Shown piece by piece: positions 33,850 to 45,200 of a stretch of DNA of 64,000 nt. Positions within the stretch are counted from its first letter, which is position 1; each line of letters opens with the position of its first letter. The notes below the pieces were generated by a model. It had not been told where the DNA came from and ran no database searches. It saw only the letters and a list, made by a program, of their open reading frames with translations. The stretch comes from Tanytarsus gracilentus (lineage: Eukaryota > Arthropoda > Insecta > Diptera > Chironomidae), in assembly GCA_038502055.1 (NCBI GenBank), contig JAXRKN010000029.1, forward strand, positions 144,001-208,000, in the 5' to 3' direction. Position numbers and translations under genes: made by a program.

Positions 33850-35257
33850 AATACCTGACTAAAATTGTGATACTCGATGTTAAGTCGATGAACCGATGTA
33901 CCGATTGTCCGATGAAACCAAATTTAACACTAATTTCTCAGTACAACACTAAAAATAATTAATTTTTTAAAATTTTAATGTTTACCTTCGAGGGGTATAC
34001 AACTTTCCCATACATTTTAAGTGAATAAAAATTTGATAAAAAATTTTGTGCAGTAACTGCCAAAATTTTTAGAATTTTTTGAGTATAAATTTTTTTATTA
34101 TATTTTAAAAAAAATCAAAAAAATTTTGAATATTTTCAAAATAAAACCGAAATAAATTTAAACCAAAACCCGATAAATAAATCATAAAAATCATCAAACT
34201 CTAAAAATAAACAAACACTCTCATAAATCTCTTTAGCGAAAAGCACTTCAAGGTCAATGGCAGGTAGAAAAATACACGAAAAGCGAGAAAACAATAAAAA
34301 TTTACGATGACTTTAATATATGTGAATATTTGAGCATGATAACGAATGTCATTTGAGTGGTGGATTAATGTGAGATGCAAAAATCAGTCAAGCAATTTGG
34401 AAATTTAATAAAAGCGCATGCGCAATTTTTTCTAGCACTGCCACAGACATAAGAAAGAGCTTTCAAAAAGCTCCCGCGGGTGTTTTAGGGTGGCAAAAGA
34501 AGTCTGGAAGTTTCCAATTCCAAAAGCTCCCAAATTATGAGCAATTTTCATTCGAACTCCGCTCAATTTCATCATTTGTGAACGAGAGAAAATCGAGACA
34601 AGACATTTTCAATTTGTTATGGCGGTGCGCGATTATTAAAACTGAAAAAAGACTTTCTGAAGAAAAAAAAACTGTTTATGAAAGAAATATTTAAAGTGAA
34701 GAAAATTAATCAAAACTGGAATATTAAAAAAAAATAAAATTTATTAATGTAAGTTGATGAAAAAAATTTTACGAAAGTCTGAAAATTATAAAACGTAATA
34801 AGTGAACAATGTGTAAAAATCATTGGTGTTTGTGGAAAATTTAAAGAAATTCAAGGATTTTTAAATATTTTAGGAAAAACAAAAAATAAATTAATCTTTT
34901 TAATTGAAGTTTCAAACTTTTATAAGAAAAATTGTTCTGAAAATTAATCTAAAATTTTTCTTTTCGTGTTAAACTTTACTTTTCATCGTTTTCCTGGAGA
35001 GAGAAAAAAAATCGTTAATCATAAAAGTGTCGCCAGTGCCATTCAGTCCCTTGGTATTCAACAATCAGTTTCATAACTCATTCGAAAACATTATAAACGA
35101 CTCGAAAACACTTCCGGTTGACCATTCCTTTTCCGTTTAACCTTTAACATTCATACTGAGCTTTTAATTTGAGTGTCTATAAGATTATTTTATATGAAAA
35201 CGACCTTCGTGACCTTAGTGTAAAATAATTAAAGAAAAAATGAATTTTTGTTTTTAT

Positions 35258-35327
35258 CCAGGGCTGAGGATTTAAGAAAGCTGATGCGCATCTACGCGAT
35301 TTAGAAAATTCTAGTTTTCAACCCTGG
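35258..35327. mobile_element. Tiny hAT-like MITE, family C (70 bp)
   Basis: The ends are CCAGGGCTGAGGAT and the inverse of TTTTCAACCCTGG. The flanks GTTTTTAT and GTTTTCGT agree at 6 of 8 positions. The core GATTTAGAAAAT resembles the copy at 27116. Confidence 0.6.
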
Positions 35328-35782
35328 GTTTTCGTGCACGCAATACATAAAAATTGCTTTAATAATTCAAATGACGATGCAAATTTTAATTTAAAAGTTA
35401 AGAATTAAAAAATAATTAAGCGTCGAAAAAATAAAAAATTTAATTTAATTTCTTCAAATTTAAATTTAAAACTGAAGGATTAAAAAATTATAAAGCGTCG
35501 GAAAATTAATTTAATCTTCAATTTTTTAATTTTTCAAACTTTTGAATATTTTCTAGAATCATTCTTTCATTTTCCTTTTCAACTCTTTCATTTTTAGTAG
35601 TACACACATCAAAAAAATTCAAATTAAAAAAGAAGAAAAATTTCCATGCATAAAAACAGTCGCACTCGTTAACCTATAATCAAGCATCACGCATTTTCTC
35701 TCGCCTTGAACTCCAACCGCATTCAATTGGGTTTTATTCTAGAAAGAAAAAACTATAAAAAATGTATCAAATTTACTCGTGT

Positions 35783-35830
35783 TGACGCACAACCCACTTG
35801 GACTAGATCAGTATCTAAATTAATCAAATA
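35783..35830 (+). repeat. Relic of the left end of the 129-bp-repeat element family
   Basis: The stretch GTTGACGCACAACCCACTTG followed by AGATCAGTATCTAAA parallels the left ends at 37.5 and 39.4 kb (GCCGCGTAACCCACTTGTAA, then AGATCAGTGTTTGAA). Confidence 0.55.
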
Positions 35831-35973
35831 ATGCTTCTTTGAACTTGGTCAAAATTTTGAACTTTTTGAATGCGAAGTTGTGATTAAAAAGTTCATAACA
35901 CCTGCTGCCACAAACCTGTTGACTTTCTAAAAATATAAAAATTATTAAAATTTATTTCTAATATGAATTGCTG

Positions 35974-36079
35974 CAGAGATGGAAAATTACAAAAAAATTT
36001 CATGAATTTTGTATGAAAATGTTTTTAAATTTTTTACAATGAAATTTTTATTCGATTACATTGTAATTGCCCATCACTG
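35974..36079. mobile_element. hAT-like MITE, family A
   Basis: The ends are CAGAGATGGAAAATTAC and the inverse of GTAATTGCCCATCACTG. The flanks AATTGCTG and AATTACTG match at 7 of 8 bases, supporting an 8-bp target duplication. Confidence 0.75.
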
Positions 36080-37480
36080 AATTACTGTAAAAACGTGTCG
36101 GTTTCAAAATTAATTTTGATAACCTTCAAGAAAGTCAGGAGAACAAAAAAATCGGACAGCTGACTGAAACCGAATAAAACCTTTGAACTCAGTTTTAATT
36201 AAATTTTATTTCGATAAAAACGTAAAAAAAGGGTCAGCTGCGGCTCTTCATTCTCGGCCAGCAATTAAAGTAAAAACACGCGAAAAGTTCATTGCTGAAG
36301 TAAGCAGAGAAAGGTAAAAAAACTTTGTCGTTATGAAAGTATTAAGGAGCGGGAATTTGGGAGACATGAAAGAGATTCATGGGATAGAATTTTGTCAAAC
36401 GATGATGAATATTTTGAAATTTCTTATTTCCAAATTCACTAAACTATTTTAATTACAAATTTAAATTATTAATTGAATTAATATCCAACGTTTTTTATTA
36501 ATTTTTACAACATTTGCAATTTTATGAAAATTTTGAACTTTTTCTTTCGGAGCTTTTGGAAATGGCAACTCAGTAAAAAATATTATATGTATGCACAATG
36601 GGTCGCAAGATCACAGTGCCTTACCCATTGCAACATATATGTATGCAAGTCATGATTCTTGTTTCTTAGTTTAAAATTCAAAAAATAATTCATTTTCTCT
36701 AAAGCATTTTTTTCCCAATATTGTGTATGAATATTTATCTTAAGTACGTCTATCATCCTTATGGAATCTTCCATATTTTCTCTTCCAGCTTTGATGTTCA
36801 TGTTTTTTTTATTCTTGAAAAAATATGATAAAATTCGGTAGAAATATTTTTTGTTTTTTTCTCATTTTGTTTCATGGAAAAATAATAAATTAAAATAAAT
36901 TTCTTGAAGTCTTAAATCACATCTCTATGATTTAATCCATAACAAGATTTTCAGTCTAATTCCTTCAAAAATAAATTCACAAACAATTTTTCCATACGAA
37001 TTGCGTTATGAAAGTTTTAAAGGAATAAATTTTTAATATATGCCATAGCGCTCTCACTGATATTTATCCACGGTATAAAACCCACACAAGAAGTACACGA
37101 TATCGATTTATGTTTATAGGAAAATATTTTTCTTTCCTTCTCTCTTTTTCGCATCGTTCTTGTTTGCTGATAGAGACGCAGATTTTATCACACATTTCGT
37201 CTTTTAATGTAATCATTTTGTGCCATGTGCGCGCAAATGAAAAGTTTTTGGACACAATTTAAAAAAATATCTGAAAGACTTTTTGTTTGATTTTAAGCTT
37301 TTTTTTCTCGCAAATCTTGATATTAAATCGACTTGAGCTGTTTGATTTGTGCAAACAAAAATTCTTTCAAAACTTTTACGGAAGTTTAAGATATTTTTTG
37401 CTATTGATTTTTCAACAATAAAATAATTTTTTCTCTCAATCGCAATCGATGAATTTTCTTCTGATCATAAAAATAACAAG

Positions 37481-38442
37481 AAAAATGTTTCAAAACCCAC
37501 ACGTGGGTGTTGCCGCGTAACCCACTTGTAACAGATCAGTGTTTGAAAATCAAGTGCATAAAAAATGATCTAAAAATCAAAAATCATCTATGTCATTAGA
37601 TTCCTGCTCCAATTACGAGTTCAACGATACCCATGAAGTCATAGTTCTGAAAAATGGACATTTTGGCTGTCCGTGGCACTACTGGCCGGCCTTGATTAGC
37701 ATTTATCAAAAATCATCTATGTCAATAGATTCCTGGTCCAATCACGAGTTCAACGATACCCATGAAGCCATAGTTCTGAAAAATGGACATTATGCCTGTC
37801 CGTGGCACTACTGGCCGTCCATGATGGACATTCATCAAAAATCATTAATGCCATTCGATTCCTGGTCCAATTACGAGTTCAACGATACCCATGAAGCCAT
37901 AGTTCTGAAAAATGGACATTTTGGCTGTCCGTGGCACTGCTGGCCGGCCATGATGGACATTCCTCAAAAATCATCTACATCAATCGATTCCTGGTCCAAT
38001 CACGAGTTCAACGATACCCATGAAGCCATAGTTCTGAAAAATGGACATTTTGGCTGTCTGTGGCACGACCATAGGTCACGACTCGAAAAATCATGTATGT
38101 CAATCGATTCCTGGTCAAGTTACGAATCAATGCCAATCGATTCCTGGTCCAATTACGAGTTCAACGATACCCATGAAGCCATATAAGAGAAAATTTGTAT
38201 GAAAAATGGACGTTATGGCCGTCCATGGCACGACCATAGGTCATGACTCAAAAAATAGTCAGTTCCTGCACATATAGACCCTAAGAGCTACCATCTTGCG
38301 AAAACTAGAAGTCTCTAGCTGGTCCAGGGACCGAGATCTCGCTTGTGCAGACGGACGGACGGACGGACAGACGGACGGACGGACGGACGGACGGAATCAC
38401 GAGCATATAAGCGTTACACCACTTTGTGGGTTACGCTAAAAA
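37481..38442 (+). mobile_element. 962-bp element with in-frame 129-bp tandem repeats
   Basis: It shares both boundaries with the copy at 39391-40267: the left end AAAAATGTTTCAAAACCCAC and the right end TGTGGGTTACGCTAAAAA. A subterminal inverted motif GCGTAACCCAC occurs near both ends. Four full repeats of exactly 129 bp start at 37590, 37719, 37848 and 37977. Because 129 is a multiple of three, a 198-codon frame is open (37590-38186) with a 43-residue unit containing EFNDTHEAIVLKNGHFGCPW. No start context, splice signal or known family supports translation. The right part has a GGAC microsatellite (about 38348-38395). Confidence 0.7.
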
Positions 38443-39390
38443 GTCAGCGAAGTAATCAAAAAGTCCAATAACACATTAGATTACGACGATAGTCAGAAAA
38501 ATATGTCTCTATAGTCTCTTCTATCGACACTGAAGTGTGAAGCAATTTACATTAATTTGACTCAACACAAAACATCAAAGAGAGAAAATTTTTCCATCAA
38601 ATTTGGTAGAGAGAAATTTTTTAGCATGTGTAGTGAATTAGTTTTTGCGAGATATTGAGAAGGATCCGAGAGAAAAGGCAAAATTCGTGCAGAAAACCTT
38701 TTTGTTTCTTTTTTAGTGTAACCCATCGTTGGTGATACATTATACGCTCATGTTTCCGTCCGTCTGTTTGAGATTTATATAAGAAAATCTATATAAAAAT
38801 ATCAAGGCCACAGTTTTCTTTATAATTTACCATGCAAGTGCTTTTTATGAGCTTTCGTTGTTTTTCAATAAATTTAAACTCTGCCGAATTTTTTGTTTTT
38901 TAACCTCTCGAATTTTATCCATATGGAAAACGTTTCGATTTTATCATCGATGAGTGCTTAACCTTCATTTAATTTCATTGCATTCACTATCATTCATCAT
39001 ATCAGCAAGCCCAAAACACCCGCTCCATGGCAGTAGATAAGAAATCCCATTTACAATGTGCCAACTGAATTTCAGATATGAAAAAATATTCATCCATGAA
39101 TATGTATTGACAAATTATGTTGATAAGCTCAAGGAAGCGTGGAAATTCATCACAATAGGAAATTTAGCATAAATTTAACATATTTTACATCTCAACTCGG
39201 GAGAATTTAATACAAATCATATGGTCAAAAGGAAGTTGAATGCGTGAACAATATTTTAAATATTTTTACACATTAACTTGACAAAAAAAGTAGCGAACAC
39301 GCATTGAATGCAAAAATATATTTACTAACCAAAATCCCCCGGAGTTTCGGTCTCTAATCAAAATCTCCTTAACTAGACTCATTTCATAAG
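38443..39390. other. Spacer between two related elements, with an inverted end relic
   Basis: Non-coding. At 38710-38768, TTTTTTAGTGTAACCCATCG and following TTTCCGTCCGTC read like the reverse complement of the right end of the flanking elements, so a third, inverted remnant lies here. Confidence 0.5.
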
Positions 39391-40267
39391 AAAAAATGTT
39401 TCAAAACCCACACGTGGGTGTTGCCGCGTAACCCACTTGTAACAGATCAGTGTTTGAAAATCAAGTGCATAAAAAATGAGTTTAAGTCAATCCGGACACT
39501 TTGGCTGTCCGTGGCAGTCCTGTTCGACCATTCCTCAAAAATCATCTATGTCAATAGATTCCTGGTCCAATCACGAGTTCAACGATACCCATGAAGCCAT
39601 AGTTCTGAAAAATGGACATTATGGCTGTCCGTGGTACTACTGACCGTCCATGATGGACATTCATCAAAAATCATCAATGCCATTCGATTCCTGGTCCAAT
39701 TACGAGTTCAACGATACCCATGAAGCCATAGTTCTGAAAAATGGATATTTTGGCTGTCCGTGGCACTACTGGACGTCCATGATGGACATTCCTCAAAAAT
39801 CATCTATGTCAATCGATTCCTGGTCCAATCACGAGTTCAACGATACCCATGAAGCCATAGTTCTGAAAAATGGACATTTTGGCTGTCTGTGGCACGACCA
39901 TAGGTCACGACTCGAAAAATCATGTATGTCAATCGATTCCTGGTCAAGTTACGAATCAATGCCAATCGATTTCTGGTCCAATCACGAGTTCAACGATACC
40001 CATGAAGCCATATAAGAGAAAATTTGTATGAAAAATGGACGTTATGGCCGTCCATGGCACGACCATAGGTCATGACTCAAAAAATAGTCAGTGCCTGCAC
40101 ATATAGACCCTAAGAGCTACCATCTGGCGAAAACTAGAAGTCTCTAGCTGGTCCAGGGACCGAGATCTCGCTTGTGCAGACGGACTGACGGACGGACGGA
40201 CGGACGGACGGACGGACGGAATCACGAGCATATAAGCGTTACACCACTTTGTGGGTTACGCTAAAAA
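39391..40267 (+). mobile_element. 877-bp second copy of the 129-bp-repeat element
   Basis: Near-identical ends and interior to 37481-38442, but with fewer repeat units. An open frame of 121 codons (39650-40015) again spans the repeats, while the first units have changes that break the frame. It ends with the GGAC microsatellite and the same terminal TGTGGGTTACGCTAAAAA. Confidence 0.7.
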
Positions 40268-42223
40268 TTGACCTTCACGGTTGTTCTCGGCTCATCTTTT
40301 CGAAGACAGCAGCTGGATAAAGCTCGTGAGAGAAAAAAGTAGTGACATCTCATAAATAAAACATTTTGTGTGTTCGTCTCACTCAAACACACGCACGCGT
40401 TTACAGAGGCAAAATATATTCATATCATGTGACGGCAAACGCTGATGATAAATGACAATAAAATTTGCGATTTCGATCGTGTGTGAAAGGAGGAAAATTT
40501 AGTGAGGAAATAAAGAGAAAATGGGTTGAAGGTGAAATCATTTGTGAGCTCTAAATTAAAAGTGAAAATTCCAAATTTAAGGACTTCAAATTTAATAATT
40601 ATGGTTTAAATTTCTAATCACATCAACTTCTAATATTATAATTATTTTCTTTCCAACTTGTCAAACCAATTTGCTTTTCCAATCTTAATATTCAAATCTC
40701 GACAAAAACAAAATCTCAATTGCGCTCGTCACACAATCCGAAAAAAATAAAATGAGCAAGAAAATGTGGCATGGAAATATTTTCTGCTTTTGTAATCGTT
40801 TAATGATTACGAATTTTTTGGTTTCAAGACACGAAAGTCGAGGTAACGAGATCTCAATGAAAAATTCTGAGTCAGATTACAGAATTTAATTTTGTAATAT
40901 TAAAAAAATTGAGGAAATTCTTAAAAATTTCTTTTTAACTTCCTTTAACCTCCATTATCATTTTCTCTTACTTTCCGCTGTATCTCAGTTCAAAAATAGA
41001 ATAAAAGCCGCAAACACAAAAAGAGGAAACTTTTTGTTTTTTAATAATGAAAATCCACTTTAAGAAGGAAATAATTTTTCTCTCTCTCTTCACACAACAA
41101 AATTCATTTCATTGCCAAGGCAATTTCTTGTTGCGAGTAGAAAAATTTTCTTACCGATTTACTCTTTCTATTCGATGAAGAAAATTTTGATACGGGTTTT
41201 GGTTGTGATTTGGTATTTTAAGGGAAAAAAATTATTTATGTGTTAAAATTTTGAATTTATTGAATTTTCAGAAAAAAATCAAGTAATGTAATTTAATTTT
41301 ATTTAACTTTTAAATAAACCATAAATCATCAAACACATGACCAAAATGAACAAACCCTCAAATAAATGTTTCATCTCTAGCGTTAAAATAGCAACGACTA
41401 CAAAAGCTTCGAACTAAACTTAATTCTCATCGTCGCTTAATAATCGACCACCAGATGAATTTCGCCATTTATATTTTAGATCGTGATTGTCACGACACAC
41501 AACAAAAGCATGACTCTGCATACATAAAACACACTCACGAGATGTGAATTTACGAGACACGATTAAATGTTAATATGTGACAATGAGGATAATTGATGGA
41601 AGGGGTCGAAAACTATTTAATTCAATGTAATCGAATTTAGATTTTTTTGATCAAAGATTGATACTTTGTAAAGAAGATATTTTTAATTAAAGCAAGATGA
41701 GTGACTGAAAGTATTGGTGCTCAAACTTAGAAGCATCGTCTAAGATGGGCAATTACGAAAAATAACATATGATTTATATGAAAATGTAATTAATTTTTTA
41801 ATGTAATTTTTACTCGATTTTATGTAATTTTCCAACTCTGAATTAAATTTGATATATTTTAAAGTAAATTAAACTCAATAAAAAACTAACATTTATATTT
41901 TTTCTCTTTCAGATAAACTACATAAAATTATTTCGTTAGTCAAAAGTGTTGAAAATCAATTCAAAGAAGAAGAAAAAGTGTAAATTCAAACATCTCCCCT
42001 GATACTTTTCCGAATTATTCGTCACTCGTGTGTCAGAAATTAAAAAAAGTTGGCTCATAAACAATTTTCGAGTGCAAGTCGACATTTTTTTTTCTTAATG
42101 ACAATTTTTTTGATGTTTGCATAAAATTTTTGTGAGTTGAAGATTTTCTTTTATTAAACTATACACCATGAATTTTGAGTCGAGTACCTGAGAAAAAGTT
42201 GGGAGTAGCAAGAAGCAGATATG
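40268..42223. other. Region upstream of Syt7 coding exons
   Basis: AT-rich, probably leader or first-intron DNA of Syt7. CTCTTTCAG at 41903-41911 is a good 3' splice site and may start an untranslated exon. A worn family A MITE is at about 41740-41840. Confidence 0.4.
41740..41840. mobile_element. Worn hAT-like MITE, family A
   Basis: CTAAGATGGGCAATTACG on the left and GTAATTTTCCAACTCTG on the right are degraded family A ends. No target duplication remains. Confidence 0.55.
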
Positions 42224-42284
42224 GGTTGGTATTTGATTAAGTGAAAATTTTAAACAATTATTAATAATTTTTCTTTTCAAACAG

Positions 42285-45200
42285 CTGAAATTGGCACGAT
42301 CGTTTTAATCGGTGTCCTAATCACTCTTGGAATAATCATCCTTGTTCTTATTCTTCTCGCGGCAGGATATTTTTGGTGGCGTCATAAACGTTCACAGCTA
42401 GAGTTTGTTGAACCATGTGACGATCACGAGACCAGCAGTGCAAGTCTCAAGTTCCAACAACTTCTCGAGACGCAACAGCAAGAGCAATTGTTAGAGGAGC
42501 AGAAAAAGCAACAGCAAGCTCAACAGACAACTACACAAGCAAACAAAATCAATTCCAAACTCAATGGATTTTTAAATCTCAAAACGCCGCTCATCGGGTA
42601 AGTTTTGCTTGCTACCTGTTTTCCCCCATCTATCATTTACTCCGTACATTTTGAGTCCTTTGAGAGAATTTTTTGCATCCCTGAGTGAAAATTTTCTTAC
42701 AGCAATTTCATCAAGAACTTTTATGCATTTTTGAGAATTTATTTGTGATGTTTTGGTTGACAAATTTTGAAATTTATTTTATTTTTTTAGAACTTTATTT
42801 GAGAATTTTAAAGCAAACTTTTTAGAGTTCACTTTTATTTTATAGAGTTCAAAAATATTTAATGGGTATAAAAATACGAATAAATTAAATTTAAATAAGA
42901 ATAATCATGAAAATAAATTAACAAAATAACAATAAAAAAGAGGGAGATTAAAAAAGTTCAAAATTGTCATTGTTTACCTTCAGAGATGGGCAATTACAGA
43001 AAAATACAAAAAAATTACATGTAATTTAATTTTAGGTGAATTCCATGAATTTTTTATGAAAGTGTAATTAATTAAATTAAATTTTTGCTTGAATGCACTG
43101 TAATTGTCCATCTCTGTTTACTTTAATGCATTTAATGATGTGAACAAAATTAAATTTTATGTCTAGCTCAGTACAGAGCTCAATTTCAAATGCACATGTG
43201 ACTATTAAAGAATTCTCCCATATAAGAAACAATTTTCTTCAGCTTCTGTCTCATAACACACAAACTATTTCTTTCAATCAATAAAACTTTTTCACTTTTG
43301 TAATGAAAGTTTCATTGATTATTTTCAAATTTTGCGCATCGACAAATTTTAATCTTCAAAAAATTAATATTAAAAACGCCTCTAGTAAATCTGTGTGTCT
43401 TTTTTCTTAAATACCCAATAAAAAAGTGATTTCGATATAAAAAAGGCTGGAATAAAACTCGCTTAAATCTTATGTGGCATTCTGATGTGAGTTTGTCGAA
43501 TGTTTTTAGATTGAAAATAATTTTTTTGTTCGTCCTGGCAATTATCCAATACATAGCATCTCGGTATTGTTTATATGAGTGTGAATTATCGATGAGCATG
43601 ATAACTTTTCTCACATTGTTATTGCCATCCATGAAGTGCCATCAATGAAGTGAGAGAAGAAGATTGTTTATTTATGCAATGCTGAAGTTATTCGATGAGA
43701 AGCAAAGAAATGAAGTAGAATGAGGTGAAAAAATCAGAAAAAATGATATGAATTAAAATCTAGTATTTTAGTAATAAACAGAGATGGGCAATTAGATTGT
43801 TATCGAGTAAAATTGCATTATAAAAAATTAAATAAATTAATTACATTTTCATGGAATTTTCTTAAAATTAAATTACATTACATTTAATTTTTTGTAATTT
43901 CCCATCTCTGTCAAGAAATCGAGACAGTAAAAAGTTAAAAATTTGCAACCCTTATTTCTATAATCGAAAAACCCGTTTCGCTCAATACTGCGGACACTGA
44001 TTTGTCACTAATGAAATGCGATAAACTTAACTTTTTACGCCTTCAACACTTTGTTATACAACAAGCAAAGAACTTCATCCAAGTGTTCATTAGTCTCAAG
44101 GACCAGCATGTTTTGCACATAAAAAAATGCTTTAATGAATTTCATCATCATTTTTGCATCTTTTATTCTTACTCTCAAACACTTGGTAATATTTTTCAAT
44201 TAATGTTGAGAAGTGAAGTATAAACATCATCATCATTGTCATTAGATTTCAAGAGAGTGTATTAAAGTCAAGGATGTTGTAAACTAGATACGAACAAAAA
44301 AGAAAATATTGTGAACAATGTCAATAAAATATTATGAAAAAGAGAAGGGTTAGTTGATTGATGAAGTGAAATTGACCTCGTTTGATGACTTTAAGGGATC
44401 AATGAAACACAAAAGATGTCAACTGAAGCTTTTTATGTCATTTGCTTGCCTCAAATTATTCATTCATTAACTCTAAAAAAAATTCTATGTCTCGACATAT
44501 ATTTTCATGCAAAAGTGTTCTCGCAACGTGATATGTCGACACAACACATTGCGAGTCTTGAAAAGAAAATGTTTGTGTGTGCTTGTAGTTCCTTAACATT
44601 AAGTGAATTCATTAAATATTTAATGGCGAATTTCAAAAGTAAGGAGACGATTGCTTGAGTATAATTAGTCGATGTCCTCGAGAAAGCACAAAGAAAACTA
44701 AATAATTCATTTACGAATTAATTTGAGAATTAAAAATTAATTGAGTTCTTAAAATTTGATCAAATTTTTTAAACATCAACGAAAAACTCATTCAATTTTT
44801 AAAAAATGAGCAGTCACAGACTCTTATGAATAATTCATCCATGAAATAAATTCAGAGATGGGTAATTACATCGAGGACATTGTAATCGAGAAAAAATTAC
44901 ATGACATTTTTTTGTAATTGCCCATCTCTGTTAAAGATACGATCGAAAATAACCCTAGATGTAATTTTTTAATTTTTTTTTGTAATTGTCCATCTCTGAA
45001 AATAATGCAATTTTCTACTCCCAGCTGACAAAATTTTTATATTTATTACTCTCGCGGTGACATTTTTTTCCTTCACCCGCAAAATTCGTCTTTTATTGAT
45101 GACTCGGAATTATCGATCAATTTTTATTCTTCGTTCTATTTTGCTCTCTTTTGTGTAATTCAAACAGAAAAATGTTTTCGTATCATTTTAAGCTCGTTTA

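Larger units (their letters stand above)
32400..34037 (-). mobile_element. 1.6-kb retroelement insertion with 28-bp target duplication
   Basis: Positions 32400-32427 and 34010-34037 are identical 28-mers flanking a 1,582-bp insert. The left edge is a TGAT tetranucleotide run, read as the 3' tail of a minus-strand copy. The first ~374 bp after the tail match the element at 1505-1870, with different tail repeats (AGAT there). The remaining 1.2 kb has no reverse transcriptase frame and contains tandem repeats (33160-33545). It looks like a non-autonomous or chimeric element moved by LINE machinery. Confidence 0.78.
34038..37480. other. Long non-coding region with small elements
   Basis: No coding exon was recognised. 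Contents are a family C MITE at 35258-35327, a family A MITE at 35974-36079 and a relic of the 37.5-kb repeat family at about 35783-35830. TCAGT sites near 35046 and 35068 could be initiators for an upstream Syt7 leader exon, but there is no further support. Confidence 0.4.

Noticed and set aside
37590..38186. 198-codon open frame as a protein-coding gene
   Set aside because: It is produced by a 129-bp repeat inside a duplicated element. Related copies at 9-10 kb are frame-broken and there is no gene-like context.
43312..43632. 106-codon minus-strand frame in the Syt7 intron
   Set aside because: No homology features, no splice or polyadenylation context, and composition like the surrounding intron.
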